A DNA stretch of 42,984 nucleotides from Oscillibacter sp. (GCA_003539495.1 DPPB01000008.1:5551-48534), one strand, 5' to 3'; numbered from the stretch's first letter, positions 1-7,844 are shown. Numbers and translations are program-made. The notes: generated from the sequence alone by a model not told the origin.

Positions 1-95
1 GCTGATTTTTTCATCAGCCGTCCGGTATAATCATACGCCTCCTGCTTCGTGCCGAAAACCCGGTTCCACACGTCTATGGTCTTATACTTTGACAT
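1..95 (-). CDS. N-terminus of an unrecognised small protein (runs off the window)
   Basis: The minus-strand reading frame starts at 95 and is still open at base 1. The visible residues begin MSKYKTIDVWNRVFG and are rich in basic and aromatic residues. A strong ribosome binding site (AAGGAGG, 104-110) lies 8 bases upstream of the ATG, so the start is well supported. The beginning is reminiscent of small nuclease-like proteins (HNH type) carried by clostridial mobile elements, but the diagnostic part is outside the window, so no function is assigned. It lies downstream of the XRE regulator on the same strand in the AT-rich segment. Confidence 0.6.
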   Translation of the reverse strand, partial: MSKYKTIDVWNRVFGTKQEAYDYTGRLMKKS

Positions 96-190
96 TTTGA
101 GTACCTCCTTTTCACTTGTTACCCATATTCTATAATCAAAACCGATAACTGTCGATGAACCGCATGGTTCAAAAAAATAAAAGATACCCC

Positions 191-406
191 TCAGAAAGGG
201 ATATCTTTCGCTTGGATGTTCATCGTCCGCACAAAACGGAGCAATGTTTTTTGACCGGGTTTTCTTTCTCCGCTGCAATAGTAACCGACCGCCCGAACGC
301 TTATGTTAAGTTGCTCGGCAACCTTCTCATAGGTCAATCCGGATTTTTGGATACTATTGCGGAGAAAATCGGCCAATTCGGGATCTTTCTTTCGGTTAGA
401 TTCCAT
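191..406 (-). CDS. Small XRE-family helix-turn-helix regulator
   Basis: This 71-residue protein is probably a DNA-binding repressor made of little more than one lambda-repressor-like HTH domain. Residues about 18-55 show the fold: a helix ending KSGLTYEKVAEQLN, the turn and recognition segment ISVRAVGYYCSGERKPG, then a closing helix. The start at 406 is chosen over a longer frame reaching 469 because AGGAGG (415-420) sits 8 bases upstream. A good sigma-70 promoter (458-486) fires into it, and an inverted repeat lies in its leader, which suggests autoregulation (inference). Regulators of this size commonly accompany mobile elements, in line with its AT-rich surroundings. Its targets cannot be told from the sequence. 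Confidence 0.8.
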   Translation of the reverse strand: MESNRKKDPELADFLRNSIQKSGLTYEKVAEQLNISVRAVGYYCSGERKPGQKTLLRFVRTMNIQAKDIPF

Positions 407-422
407 ATCAGCAACCTCCTGG

Positions 423-446
423 CTTTCGCCGTTGCTTGGCCGAAAG
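423..446. promoter_or_regulatory. Inverted repeat, candidate XRE operator
   Basis: CTTTCG (423-428) is repeated inverted as CGAAAG (441-446) across a 12-base spacer. It lies between the predicted transcription start and the ribosome binding site of the XRE gene, where an autorepressor site would be expected. Binding is inference. Confidence 0.35.
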
Positions 447-457
447 TTGCTACGGAT

Positions 458-486
458 ATGATACCACAAGAATTCTATAAAGTCAA
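458..486 (-). promoter_or_regulatory. Sigma-70 type promoter for the XRE gene
   Basis: Read on the minus strand: TTGACT (-35, 481-486), a 17-base spacer and TATCAT (-10, 458-463). It overlaps the last codons of the upstream HEPN-motif gene, so the regulator can be transcribed independently of it. Confidence 0.65.
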
Positions 487-1598
487 TCTGAAGGAATTAT
501 CTCGCAAAAATAAGGCAGAAGCAGTACCCTGTTTCTTATAAAGTCCTCGATAAAGGCAAACTGATCTGTCATTACTCTGAGGTTTATCCAAAGAAGAAAT
601 AGCCGCAGGGCGTCTTTTTCCGATACATCAATTGCATCGCTGTAATAATCTCCGTGAATGATTGGATTGCGGTTTAATGTTATATCAGAGTTTTTGTGGT
701 TTGCTGTAAGTTTTTTATAGTAGGAATCAATCTTGTTCCACGCCTCTGTATTCCATTCGCCCATCATATCATTAACGATCATATATATTTTTTCAGAGCG
801 CTGACCGCCGTTTTTGTATTCTTTCTTTACTTCCCAATACCCTTCTAAAATATCTGCGCAGCGCTTGTGCTCATGCTCGATAAGTGCAAACCAGTTTCTT
901 GCGGCACTGCGATAGCAACCGTTGTACATCATCTCGAGTGCCGCATGGGCATCTTCCAGTTTCCTTTGCAGCGGAATCCCGGGATTCGGCACTTGATAAA
1001 ATGTTGATAGCAACTCTCTTGCACTCAAGTATTCTGCGAAAGAAAACGATTCCAAGATATAATCCGAAGTGCATTCTTCTTCCAGCAGTGGCAGATCCGG
1101 CGTTTCAAGAAAATACAGCAAGACACCGTCGTCAGCCAATTGGCGCATTCTTTCTCGGTACGGCGGCGTAAATAGAATACTTCTGTCGCTGTCAATCCGT
1201 CTGTTCAATGCATCATTTGCGCAAAAGAATTCATAATACGCCTTGCCCACTTCGACATTCAGCTTTTCGCACTCCGAAAATTCAGGAATGCTTTTCATTG
1301 CAGCCGTTATATTGTGAATTGGTGCGGTGCTGTCCTGTACGCAATCAATCAACGCTTTCAGCCTGTCTGCATCCGTATCGCAATCAGGCAGTAATTCAAG
1401 CACATTTGAGGTTGTCGAAAGTTTTTCAAAGCCCTTAGCAAATAATTCACGGTAGCGTTCTTCCAGACGATCTCTGATTTGCATCTTTTCAGAAGCAATT
1501 GCATGAAGTCTTGCTTGCTCCTGTATTGCACTTATTTGCTGTTGCGTCATTAGTCTGCGCTGCTTTTTCAATAGCTCTAAATAAGATGTAATTTCCAT
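483..1598 (-). CDS. Protein with a C-terminal HEPN-like motif, unknown function
   Basis: This is a 371-residue soluble protein with no transmembrane segment or signal peptide. The N-terminal part (about 1-70) is highly charged and likely helical. Near residue 312 it has LNRNPIIHGDY, which fits the R-x4-H catalytic signature of HEPN domains, followed by a helix (DALRLFLLWINLRVM) as usual in that fold. HEPN domains are often RNases in toxin-antitoxin, abortive-infection and CRISPR-associated proteins, but many relatives are uncharacterised. The ATG at 1598 is preferred over the TTG at 1601 because it gives the better distance to AGAGGTG (1604-1610). The AT-rich composition and neighbouring XRE regulator suggest mobile-element cargo. 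Defence is only one possible role. Confidence 0.6.
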   Translation of the reverse strand: MEITSYLELLKKQRRLMTQQQISAIQEQARLHAIASEKMQIRDRLEERYRELFAKGFEKLSTTSNVLELLPDCDTDADRLKALIDCVQDSTAPIHNITAAMKSIPEFSECEKLNVEVGKAYYEFFCANDALNRRIDSDRSILFTPPYRERMRQLADDGVLLYFLETPDLPLLEEECTSDYILESFSFAEYLSARELLSTFYQVPNPGIPLQRKLEDAHAALEMMYNGCYRSAARNWFALIEHEHKRCADILEGYWEVKKEYKNGGQRSEKIYMIVNDMMGEWNTEAWNKIDSYYKKLTANHKNSDITLNRNPIIHGDYYSDAIDVSEKDALRLFLLWINLRVMTDQFAFIEDFIRNRVLLLPYFCEIIPSD

Positions 1599-1631
1599 CA
1601 AAACACCTCTTTGCGTTTAAGTAGCGTGATT

Positions 1632-1659
1632 ATTATATCATAAAAACCTTGTTTTTCAA
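1632..1659 (-). promoter_or_regulatory. Promoter for the HEPN-motif gene
   Basis: Minus strand: TTGAAA (1654-1659), a 16-base spacer and TATAAT (1632-1637) preceded by TG, an extended -10. It lies about 35 bases upstream of the start codon. Confidence 0.6.
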
Positions 1660-1849
1660 AGATGCGATTACATTACGGCAAGAAATAAGGAGGTTTTGCC
1701 TTTGCGCTATCCGCTTTTTGGCGCCCTCTCATTTTTTGACAATTCAAAAATGCGGATATACCATTGGGGAGCAAAATGTGCAATTTACATCGAGATTTGT
1801 TCCCCAATATAGATGGTGCGTACTTTTTTGTAACAGCAATATATGTATA

Positions 1850-1882
1850 AAAACCCGCATAAACACTGGGTTTATGCGGGTT
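1850..1882 (-). terminator. Intrinsic terminator of tRNA-Ser
   Basis: Minus strand: a 13-bp stem, AACCCGCATAAAC paired with GTTTATGCGGGTT, followed by a short U-run. It begins a few bases past the tRNA CCA end, which makes the tRNA a single-gene transcript. Confidence 0.75.
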
Positions 1883-1886
1883 CCGT

Positions 1887-1975
1887 TGGCGGAGAGGATG
1901 GGATTCGAACCCATGTGCGATTGCTCGCAAACTGATTTCGAGTCAGCCCCGTTATGACCACTTCGATACCTCTCC
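1887..1975 (-). tRNA. tRNA-Ser (anticodon CGA)
   Basis: The gene is 89 nt including an encoded CCA. Acceptor GGAGAGG pairs with CCTCTCC, the anticodon loop is CTCGAAA, a long variable arm is present as expected of serine tRNAs, and the T arm reads GGGTTCGAATCCC. It decodes UCG. An AT-rich, mobile-looking block lies downstream of its 3' end, the usual side for elements that integrate into tRNA genes. Confidence 0.95.
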
Positions 1976-2136
1976 GTGTATGTCAAACACGGTCAGAACA
2001 CCTTGAACCTCAAAAAAGAGGAAAAACCAAAATGTTAGAACGGCGTGTTAGAACAGCGAAATATTTAGTTTTTAGAACCCGCGAAAACCCTTGAAAACAA
2101 AGGGAAACGGGTGGACGAAAAAGCCTAAGCCGCGGA

Positions 2137-2179
2137 GGATTTCGAGTCAATCCCGTCACAACCACTTCGATACCTCTCC
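2137..2179 (-). pseudogene. 5'-half fragment of a second tRNA-Ser(CGA)
   Basis: On the minus strand, the first 19 bases match the 5' end of the intact tRNA-Ser exactly. After five scattered differences across the next 11 bases, the anticodon-loop stretch TGACTCGAAATC matches again. Similarity stops just after the anticodon loop, and there is no variable arm, T arm or CCA end, so it cannot fold as a tRNA. The abrupt end at the anticodon loop is a place where tyrosine integrases often cross over. An integration or deletion scar is inferred. Confidence 0.75.
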
Positions 2180-2283
2180 GTAGGGGCCCACCCATAGTAC
2201 CACAGTTTTGCCACGGACGCAACCGATTCGCGGGATTTTTTTCTTTTTTGGCGCATAGGCTGGGTAAAAGAGGTGAATTACCC

Positions 2284-2871
2284 ATGATTCCAGCGATTTT
2301 CATTCCCGGCCGACGGGAGGACCTGCGCAATTACACCGCCGCCGTATATTTTGCCGGCGGCATACCCATCTGCAGCACCGACAGTGCCGACTCCGCCCTG
2401 TGCAGTGGATTGCTGCTCCCCGGCGGCGGTGATATCGGGGAAAAGCTTGACGGGGAGGAGGAAAAGCTGATACAATCCTTTGTGCAGAGGGAACGCCCGA
2501 TTTTGGGCATCTGCCGGGGGATGCAAGCACTGAACATCTATTTCGGCGGCAACCTGCTGGATCGGATCCCGAATCATCAGCAGCCCCAGGGCGACCTGAT
2601 ACATAGGACCCTGACCGCGGGGCGATTGGCGCGGCTTATAGGCCGCTGCCCCACCGTGACCAGCAACCATCACCAGGCCCTCCGCCATTTGGGGCGGGAT
2701 CTGCAGGCGGTACAGGTAGCCCCCGACGGCATCATTGAGGCAGTAGCGCACACAACGCTGCCAATCCTGGGCGTGCAGTGGCACCCGGAGCGGCAGAGTT
2801 TCGGCCTGTGCCGTACGGACGCGGTGGACGCGGCGCCGATCTTTACACATTTTATAGAGCAGGCGAGGTAA
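2284..2871 (+). CDS. Class I glutamine amidotransferase-like peptidase C26 (gamma-glutamyl hydrolase type)
   Basis: This 195-residue cytosolic enzyme probably hydrolyses a gamma-glutamyl amide; relatives such as PuuD act on gamma-glutamyl-GABA. The nucleophile elbow GICRGMQ carries Cys77, and VQWHPE supplies His167 and Glu169, completing the triad. LLPGGGDI near residue 45 is typical of C26 members. The protein is shorter than usual family members (about 240 residues), with compact loops. The ATG at 2284 follows AAAGAGGTGAA, so upstream in-frame codons were excluded. It ends 3 bases before the Smr-like gene and is probably co-transcribed with it. The natural substrate cannot be read from the sequence. 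Confidence 0.8.
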   Translation: MIPAIFIPGRREDLRNYTAAVYFAGGIPICSTDSADSALCSGLLLPGGGDIGEKLDGEEEKLIQSFVQRERPILGICRGMQALNIYFGGNLLDRIPNHQQPQGDLIHRTLTAGRLARLIGRCPTVTSNHHQALRHLGRDLQAVQVAPDGIIEAVAHTTLPILGVQWHPERQSFGLCRTDAVDAAPIFTHFIEQAR

Positions 2872-2874
2872 ACC

Positions 2875-3222
2875 ATGGCGATTTCCATGAAAGAACTGAA
2901 TTTGGAGCAGGGTATGCCCACAGTGGATACGGCATTGCGCTGGCTGGAGGCCGAGCTGCACGCCGCCCGGAAAATGGGCCGCCCTGGGCTAAAGCTGATC
3001 CACGGTTACGGCTCCTCCGGCACCGGCGGCAAGATTCGCACCGCCTGCCGCAAATACCTGCGGCGGGAGGCGGAGGCGGGCCGGGTGCGCCTGGTGATCC
3101 GGGGCGAGGACTTCTCCATTTTCAGCGAGGAGACCCGCCGCAGCTTCACGCTCTGTGCCCAGCTGCGGGCGGATCGGGATCTGGAGCGGGAGAACCGGGG
3201 TGTGACCTTCGTGATTCTGTGA
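2875..3222 (+). CDS. Small Smr-like domain protein
   Basis: This 115-residue protein is mostly one domain resembling the Smr (MutS2 C-terminal) fold. Residues about 15-45 form an amphipathic helix-rich part (ALRWLEAELHAARKMG). They are followed by LKLIHGYGSSGTGGKIR, which matches the Smr signature of a beta strand ending in IHG, a glycine-rich turn and an arginine helix. Smr domains bind or nick branched DNA or RNA in known cases. This one is freestanding, and the C-terminal strand (GVTFVIL) closes the sheet. The start follows the upstream stop by 3 bases, with GAGGTAA as a ribosome binding site inside the preceding gene, implying coupling. Its cellular role is unknown. Confidence 0.65.
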   Translation: MAISMKELNLEQGMPTVDTALRWLEAELHAARKMGRPGLKLIHGYGSSGTGGKIRTACRKYLRREAEAGRVRLVIRGEDFSIFSEETRRSFTLCAQLRADRDLERENRGVTFVIL

Positions 3223-3251
3223 AAAATATCGCAGTTTTTTCAGAATTTATA

Positions 3252-3280
3252 TTGACAAAGTTTTTCCAAAATGGTATGAT
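3252..3280 (+). promoter_or_regulatory. Consensus promoter of the five-tRNA operon
   Basis: TTGACA (3252-3257), 17-base spacer, TATGAT (3275-3280). It is a near-perfect vegetative promoter about 30 bases before the first tRNA, as expected for strong stable-RNA transcription. Confidence 0.85.
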
Positions 3281-3312
3281 AACCAAGCTGACGATTTCTT
3301 CGGAGGGCAGAC

Positions 3313-3387
3313 GCGGGTGTAGCACAATGGCCAGGGCACCAGCCTTCCAAGCTGGGGATGCGGGTTCGATTCCCGTCACCCGCTCCA
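3313..3387 (+). tRNA. tRNA-Gly (anticodon TCC)
   Basis: First gene of the tRNA operon, 75 nt with encoded CCA. Acceptor GCGGGTG pairs with CACCCGC, the anticodon loop CTTCCAA reads TCC, and the T arm is GGGTTCGATTCCC. Confidence 0.95.
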
Positions 3388-3399
3388 ACTTTTTCCTAT

Positions 3400-3476
<77 letters not shown>

Positions 3477-3518
3477 CTTTTTTGGAGTATGTCGCCGGTT
3501 CCCGTGTGCATGATATGT

Positions 3519-3596
<78 letters not shown>

Positions 3597-3603
3597 CTGA
3601 TAA

Positions 3604-3642
3604 TCAGGGATTGGGAGCGATCCCAATCCCTGATCGATTTTT
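3604..3642 (+). terminator. Hairpin with short U-run inside the tRNA operon
   Basis: A 13-bp perfect stem (TCAGGGATTGGGA against its complement, 3604-3616 and 3621-3633) with a 4-base loop is followed after four bases by five T. It looks like an intrinsic terminator between tRNA-His and tRNA-Gln. It may be leaky or serve as an RNA-processing signal, because no separate promoter is evident for the last two tRNAs. Confidence 0.5.
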
Positions 3643-3648
3643 CCACAC

Positions 3649-3723
3649 AGGGGTGTAGCCAAGTGGTAAGGCAAGGGACTTTGACTCCCTCATCCGCTGG
3701 TTCGAGTCCAGCCATCCCTGCCA
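3649..3723 (+). tRNA. tRNA-Gln (anticodon TTG)
   Basis: 75 nt with encoded CCA. Acceptor AGGGGTG pairs with CATCCCT, the anticodon loop CTTTGAC reads TTG, and the T arm is TGGTTCGAGTCCA. Confidence 0.94.
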
Positions 3724-3759
3724 AGCCTTTCCTCGGTGCATTGCACCGCGAGAATAATT

Positions 3760-3835
3760 GCTCCGTTAGCTCAGTAGGTAGAGCACCTGCCTTTTAAGCA
3801 GGGTGTCCGGGGTTCGAATCCCCGACGGGGCACCA
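3760..3835 (+). tRNA. tRNA-Lys (anticodon TTT)
   Basis: 76 nt with encoded CCA. Acceptor GCTCCGT pairs with ACGGGGC, the anticodon loop CTTTTAA reads TTT, and the T arm is GGGGTTCGAATCCCC. It is the last gene of the tRNA operon. Confidence 0.95.
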
Positions 3836-3837
3836 AA

Positions 3838-3873
3838 AAAGTCCAGGAATCATTAAGATTCCTGGACTTTTTT
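3838..3873. terminator. Bidirectional terminator between tRNA operon and DUF296 gene
   Basis: An 11-bp stem GTCCAGGAATC/GATTCCTGGAC (3841-3851 and 3857-3867) is flanked by an A-run on the left and a T-run on the right. It can therefore end transcription from both the tRNAs and the convergent minus-strand operon. Confidence 0.85.
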
Positions 3874-3881
3874 ATGCTTTA

Positions 3882-4301
3882 TTAGAACCGGAACAGATTC
3901 AGCCCGATCTCCTCGCTGAAGCGCCGGTCCACCACGCCGTCGATAACGGTGATGACCATCTCGCACACCGCGCTGACCACGGCCCGATTCAGGTGCCCGC
4001 CGAATACCTGCCCCTTTTCATCGCCTGCGCTCATGTGCAGGTGGGTGTAGAACTCGCCGTCCATGGTGTTGATGGTGCCGGTGAGGGAGACGATCTCAAA
4101 ATTTCCCTTAAAATCGTTGGCGTGGTACTGCTTCTCGTCCACGTTGTAAACGCCCACAGTGAAGTCGTTGGTGGCGCCCAAAGCGCTGACGCTGGCCAAC
4201 TGAATGTGCTCGGCCTCGGCGATCTCCCTTACGGCCGCCAAAATCTCCTCGCCGCGGTCGATCCGCGCCACGATGGTATTGCCGAATCTTCTGTATTCCA
4301 T
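3882..4301 (-). CDS. PPC/DUF296 domain protein
   Basis: A 139-residue single-domain protein of the plant-and-prokaryote-conserved (DUF296) family. Characteristic features are GEEILAAVREIAEAEHI near the N-terminus, SALGATNDFTVGVYN (about 39-53), and the metal-site region THLHMSAGD with His87 and His89 followed by GGHL (101-104). Family structures are trimers with a conserved His cluster; the bacterial function is not settled. AAAGGAG sits just upstream of the ATG. It is the last gene behind uppP and ftsK on the minus strand, 21 bases after the ftsK stop, so probably co-transcribed, although nothing here links its function to them. Confidence 0.8.
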   Translation of the reverse strand: MEYRRFGNTIVARIDRGEEILAAVREIAEAEHIQLASVSALGATNDFTVGVYNVDEKQYHANDFKGNFEIVSLTGTINTMDGEFYTHLHMSAGDEKGQVFGGHLNRAVVSAVCEMVITVIDGVVDRRFSEEIGLNLFRF

Positions 4302-4322
4302 GGTGCTCTCCTTTCTGCGCCC

Positions 4323-6863
4323 TCATTCCAGGGCGTCATGGCTTTCAAATACATCCCGGATGGTGCCGGCCCGGTCAAATTCCGGCTGGGGCTCGGCCTT
4401 GCCCATCTGCATCTCCTGCCACTTGGCCTTGTCAATGAGCAGCTGCCGGGGCTTGGAGCCCTCGAAGGGGCCCACGATGCCCCGCTCCTCCAGCTGATCC
4501 ACCAGCCGGGCAGCCCGGGAATAGCCCAGCTTCAACCGCCGCTGGAGCATAGACACGCTGGCCTGTCCCGTTTCCAGCACCACCTCCACGGCGGCAGGCA
4601 GCAGCTCGTCGGCGTCGTCCTCCGGGGTAGAGTCCGGGGCCGGGGCACCCTTCTTGTCCTTTTCCTGCACCACCTTCTCGATCTGTCGGATCACGTCCTC
4701 GGAGTAGGACGCCTCGCCTGTTTCCTTGATGAATTCCACCACCCGCTCGATCTCCTCCGCGGTGATGAAGCAGCCCTGGACACGCCGGGGCTTGCCCTCC
4801 CCCAGGGGGGCGTAAAGCATGTCGCCCTTGCCCACCAGCTTCTCGGCGCCGGGGGTATCCAGAATGATCCGGGACTCCATGGAGGAGGCCACGGCGAAGG
4901 CGATGCGGCTGGGTATATTGGCCTTCATGAGGCCGGTGATCACATCGGCGGAGGGCCGCTGGGTGGCGATGACCAGATGCATACCGGCGGCGCGGCCCAT
5001 CTGAGCTACCCGGCAGATGGAGTCCTCCACCTCCTTGGCGGCTACCAGCATCAGGTCGGCCAGCTCGTCGATGACCACCACCACCGTGGGCAGTTTTTTC
5101 ATCTTCTCGCCGTTTTCGTCCGGCTGGGCCTGGTCTGCCAGGGCATTGTAGGCGCTGAGTTCCTTCACGCCGTTCTCGGAGAAGAGCTTGTAGCGCTTCA
5201 TCATCTCAAACACCGCCCACTGCAGGGCGCCTGCGGCCTTTTTGGGGTCCGTGACCACAGGGATCAGCAGGTGGGGGATGCCGTTATAGGGGGCCAACTC
5301 CACCATTTTCGGGTCTACCATGATGAACCGCACTTCCTCCGGGGTAGACTTATACAGCATGCTCACAATGAGAGAGTTGGTGCACACGGATTTGCCGGAG
5401 CCAGTGGTGCCGGCAATGAGCACATGGGGAAGCTTGGCGATGTCGCCGATGATGCGGTTGCCGCCGATGTCCTTGCCCACGGCGAAAGCCACGGCGGACT
5501 TGTGGCCGGTGAACTCCCGGGACTCGATGACCTCCCGGATGCGCACCGGGGTCACGGCCCGGTTGGGCACCTCAATGCCCACGGCAGAGATTTTTCCCGG
5601 CACCGGGGCCACTCGAACGCTGCCCACACCCAGGGCCAGGGCAATGTCATCGGAGAGATTGGTGATCTTAGACAGCTTCACCCCCTGGGGCTGGGCAAAT
5701 TCATATCGGGTGACGCTGGGACCCCGGATCACCTCGCCGGGCCGGGCGTCCACGCCGAAGCTGCGCAGGGTGTCCGCCAGACGCTTGGAGTTGCTGCGCA
5801 TCTCCGCCCCGGCCTCGGTAAAGCTGCCGGCCGTCCCCTGGTCCAGCAGGGTGATGGGCGGATATTGATACTGCTCCTCGGGCTGGGAAAGCTCCTGCTC
5901 GATCTGGCGGCTCACCTCCTGGGCGGTCTTTTCCAGGTCTACGGGTTCGGCCATTGGCTCAGCCTTAACGGGCTCAGCCGGTTCCGGGTCATGCCGTTGA
6001 GCCGGAGCCGAAGCTGCTTCAGGCTCGGCGGGCTCGGCCGTTTCGACAGGCACATCCTTGGCCGGCTGGAGCACCTCGTCTGGGGTAGGCGTCCGGCGGC
6101 GGCTGAAGAAGGGCTTCTTCTCACTATGCAGGGGGGAGCTCTCCGGAATGGGCTCATGCTCACCATCCAGGGGGATGTCGATCTGCGGGCTGCGCCGCCG
6201 GGGGGAGGGCTTTTCGGCGGACTCGGCGGGGGCGCCCTCCGCCGGGCTCTCCGGCTGTCCTTCAGCCTCCTGAGCCCGCTGGGCGGCTCGCTGGCGGGCC
6301 TTTTCCGCCACCTGGGCCGGGGTGGTGCGCAGCATAACGAAAATGCACACCAGCAGGCCGATGGCGGCCAAGATGGCGTACACGACCTCGCTTATGTATG
6401 TCTTGCCCAGCTCTGCCAGGCCGCCGCACAGCACGCCGCCGCCGGTAAGGGCCTGCCCCTCCGCCCACAGGGCAGACAGGGACGCACTCACCGCGGGCTT
6501 TGCCAGCAGCAGATGCAGCAGGCTGCCCCCCAGCAGGGGCGTGAGCAGGGCGCACAGTACCCGCCCGGCAGCCCTGCGCTCCCGGTGCAGCAGCAGGAAC
6601 AGACCCGCTGCCAGCAGCATCACGGCCCACAGCCAGTAGCCGTAGCCGCACAGCCCCGTCAGGGCTGTGCGCAGAAGCTTCAGGAACACGGCCTCCGCAT
6701 TAAAGTAACTCACGGCCACGCACAGGGCCAGCAACAGGCACACGATGCCTCCGGCTATGCGCGCCCCCGGTCCCTGCTCCCGGGGAGCGGGGGCGGGAGT
6801 GCGCTGTGCTGTGGATCTTTTCCCGGATGCCCGGTTTGTTTTTTTCTTGGTGGACTGAGCCAT
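4323..6863 (-). CDS. ftsK: FtsK/SpoIIIE-type DNA translocase
   Basis: A membrane-anchored hexameric ATPase that pumps chromosomal DNA through the closing division or sporulation septum. The 846-residue protein has a basic N-terminal tail, hydrophobic membrane segments between about 35 and 180, and a Pro/Glu-rich linker (about 180-330). The RecA-like motor carries Walker A GTTGSGKS (485-492) and Walker B VVVVIDELADLM. A C-terminal gamma winged-helix domain follows (ASVSMLQRRLKLGYSRAARLVDQLE) and normally reads orienting DNA sequences. The start at 6863 was chosen because GGGAG precedes it; a longer frame to 6908 would begin in the upstream intergenic space. Whether its main role is vegetative or sporulation-specific cannot be decided, as spore-formers can carry both types. 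Confidence 0.95.
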   Translation of the reverse strand: MAQSTKKKTNRASGKRSTAQRTPAPAPREQGPGARIAGGIVCLLLALCVAVSYFNAEAVFLKLLRTALTGLCGYGYWLWAVMLLAAGLFLLLHRERRAAGRVLCALLTPLLGGSLLHLLLAKPAVSASLSALWAEGQALTGGGVLCGGLAELGKTYISEVVYAILAAIGLLVCIFVMLRTTPAQVAEKARQRAAQRAQEAEGQPESPAEGAPAESAEKPSPRRRSPQIDIPLDGEHEPIPESSPLHSEKKPFFSRRRTPTPDEVLQPAKDVPVETAEPAEPEAASAPAQRHDPEPAEPVKAEPMAEPVDLEKTAQEVSRQIEQELSQPEEQYQYPPITLLDQGTAGSFTEAGAEMRSNSKRLADTLRSFGVDARPGEVIRGPSVTRYEFAQPQGVKLSKITNLSDDIALALGVGSVRVAPVPGKISAVGIEVPNRAVTPVRIREVIESREFTGHKSAVAFAVGKDIGGNRIIGDIAKLPHVLIAGTTGSGKSVCTNSLIVSMLYKSTPEEVRFIMVDPKMVELAPYNGIPHLLIPVVTDPKKAAGALQWAVFEMMKRYKLFSENGVKELSAYNALADQAQPDENGEKMKKLPTVVVVIDELADLMLVAAKEVEDSICRVAQMGRAAGMHLVIATQRPSADVITGLMKANIPSRIAFAVASSMESRIILDTPGAEKLVGKGDMLYAPLGEGKPRRVQGCFITAEEIERVVEFIKETGEASYSEDVIRQIEKVVQEKDKKGAPAPDSTPEDDADELLPAAVEVVLETGQASVSMLQRRLKLGYSRAARLVDQLEERGIVGPFEGSKPRQLLIDKAKWQEMQMGKAEPQPEFDRAGTIRDVFESHDALE

Positions 6864-6908
6864 GTTTTCTCCCGTTCTGCCGCCGCAGGGGCGGCACACA
6901 TATTGCAA

Positions 6909-7745
6909 TTACTTCTTAATAATGGTCAGGATCAGGGTCAGCAGGCCCACGGCCCAGCAGTAGTAAGCGAAGAAGCCGAACTTTCCCTTATCGGCGATCA
7001 TTTTCAGCAGCCGGATGCATAGATACCCCACCACGGCGGCAGTGATGACGCCCACCAGGTACACCGGCACCTGGCTCCAATCGATGCCCGCATCCATGGC
7101 GTCCTTCAGGCTTAGAATGTTGGCGCCCAGCACGGCCGGGATGCTCAGCAGGAAGGAAAACCGCACGGCAAACCGCCGCTCATAGCCCACAAAGCAGCCG
7201 GTGGTGATGGTCATACCGGAGCGGGAAATGCCGGGCATGGTGGCAATGGCCTGGCCCACACCCACAATGAGGGCCGAGAGGACCCCGGCGCTGGCTTCGG
7301 TCTTGCGGCCTTTTTTCACCCGGTCGCTGGCAAACAGCAGCAGGCCTGTGACGATGAGGGCTGCGCCGATAAAGACCATGTTGCTGCTGAGGGCCTGCAC
7401 CTTATCTTTAATAGGCAGCACCGCAAACAGCGGGAGCGTACCCACGATGATGAGCAAAATCAGCCGCCGGGCCGGGGGCACCGGGGTGGGGGTAGAGTGA
7501 TGGGCAATGTCCCGCACGCCGCAAATCAGCTCCCGCACCATATCCTTGATCTCCCCCCAGTAGGCCACGAATACGGCCACCAGGGTGCCCAGGTGCAGCA
7601 GCACATCAAAGAATTCCGGCACCACACCGGCGTCCTGCATGCCCAGCAGATTCTGTGCAATGGCCAAATGGCCGCTGCTGGAGATGGGCAGAAACTCGGC
7701 AATGCCCTGGATCAGCCCCAGCAGAAAAGAAGAAAAGAATGACAT
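6909..7745 (-). CDS. uppP: Undecaprenyl-diphosphatase UppP (BacA family)
   Basis: An integral membrane enzyme that dephosphorylates undecaprenyl diphosphate, recycling the lipid carrier used by peptidoglycan and surface-polysaccharide assembly. The 278-residue length is typical. The first signature, QGIAEFLPISSSGH (13-26), supplies Glu17 and His26, and the second, PGISRSG (171-177), supplies Arg175. About eight hydrophobic segments are visible. TAGGAGAT precedes the ATG. It heads the minus-strand operon with ftsK 45 bases downstream, and is transcribed divergently from the polysaccharide operon, which needs the same lipid carrier. Family members can confer bacitracin resistance. Confidence 0.95.
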   Translation of the reverse strand: MSFFSSFLLGLIQGIAEFLPISSSGHLAIAQNLLGMQDAGVVPEFFDVLLHLGTLVAVFVAYWGEIKDMVRELICGVRDIAHHSTPTPVPPARRLILLIIVGTLPLFAVLPIKDKVQALSSNMVFIGAALIVTGLLLFASDRVKKGRKTEASAGVLSALIVGVGQAIATMPGISRSGMTITTGCFVGYERRFAVRFSFLLSIPAVLGANILSLKDAMDAGIDWSQVPVYLVGVITAAVVGYLCIRLLKMIADKGKFGFFAYYCWAVGLLTLILTIIKK

Positions 7746-7835
7746 AAGTATAGATCTCCTATCTAAAATGATTGTAAATAGTATAAAACCGTCGGAATAT
7801 TACAGCTCGTATATATTTCACCTGACCGATTCCTT

Positions 7836-7844
7836 ATTATAGCA
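7836..7844 (-). promoter_or_regulatory. Extended -10 promoter for uppP-ftsK operon
   Basis: Minus strand reads TGCTATAAT, an extended -10 (TG-n-TATAAT). The -35 region 17 bases upstream (TGGTAA) is weak, as is common with extended -10 promoters. It leaves a leader of about 85 bases. Confidence 0.55.

Noticed and set aside
3993..7022. A 1009-codon open frame on the plus strand opposite ftsK and the DUF296 gene
   Set aside because: It is antisense to well-supported genes, has a His/Gly/Leu-biased composition typical of GC-rich antisense frames, and has no recognisable domain.
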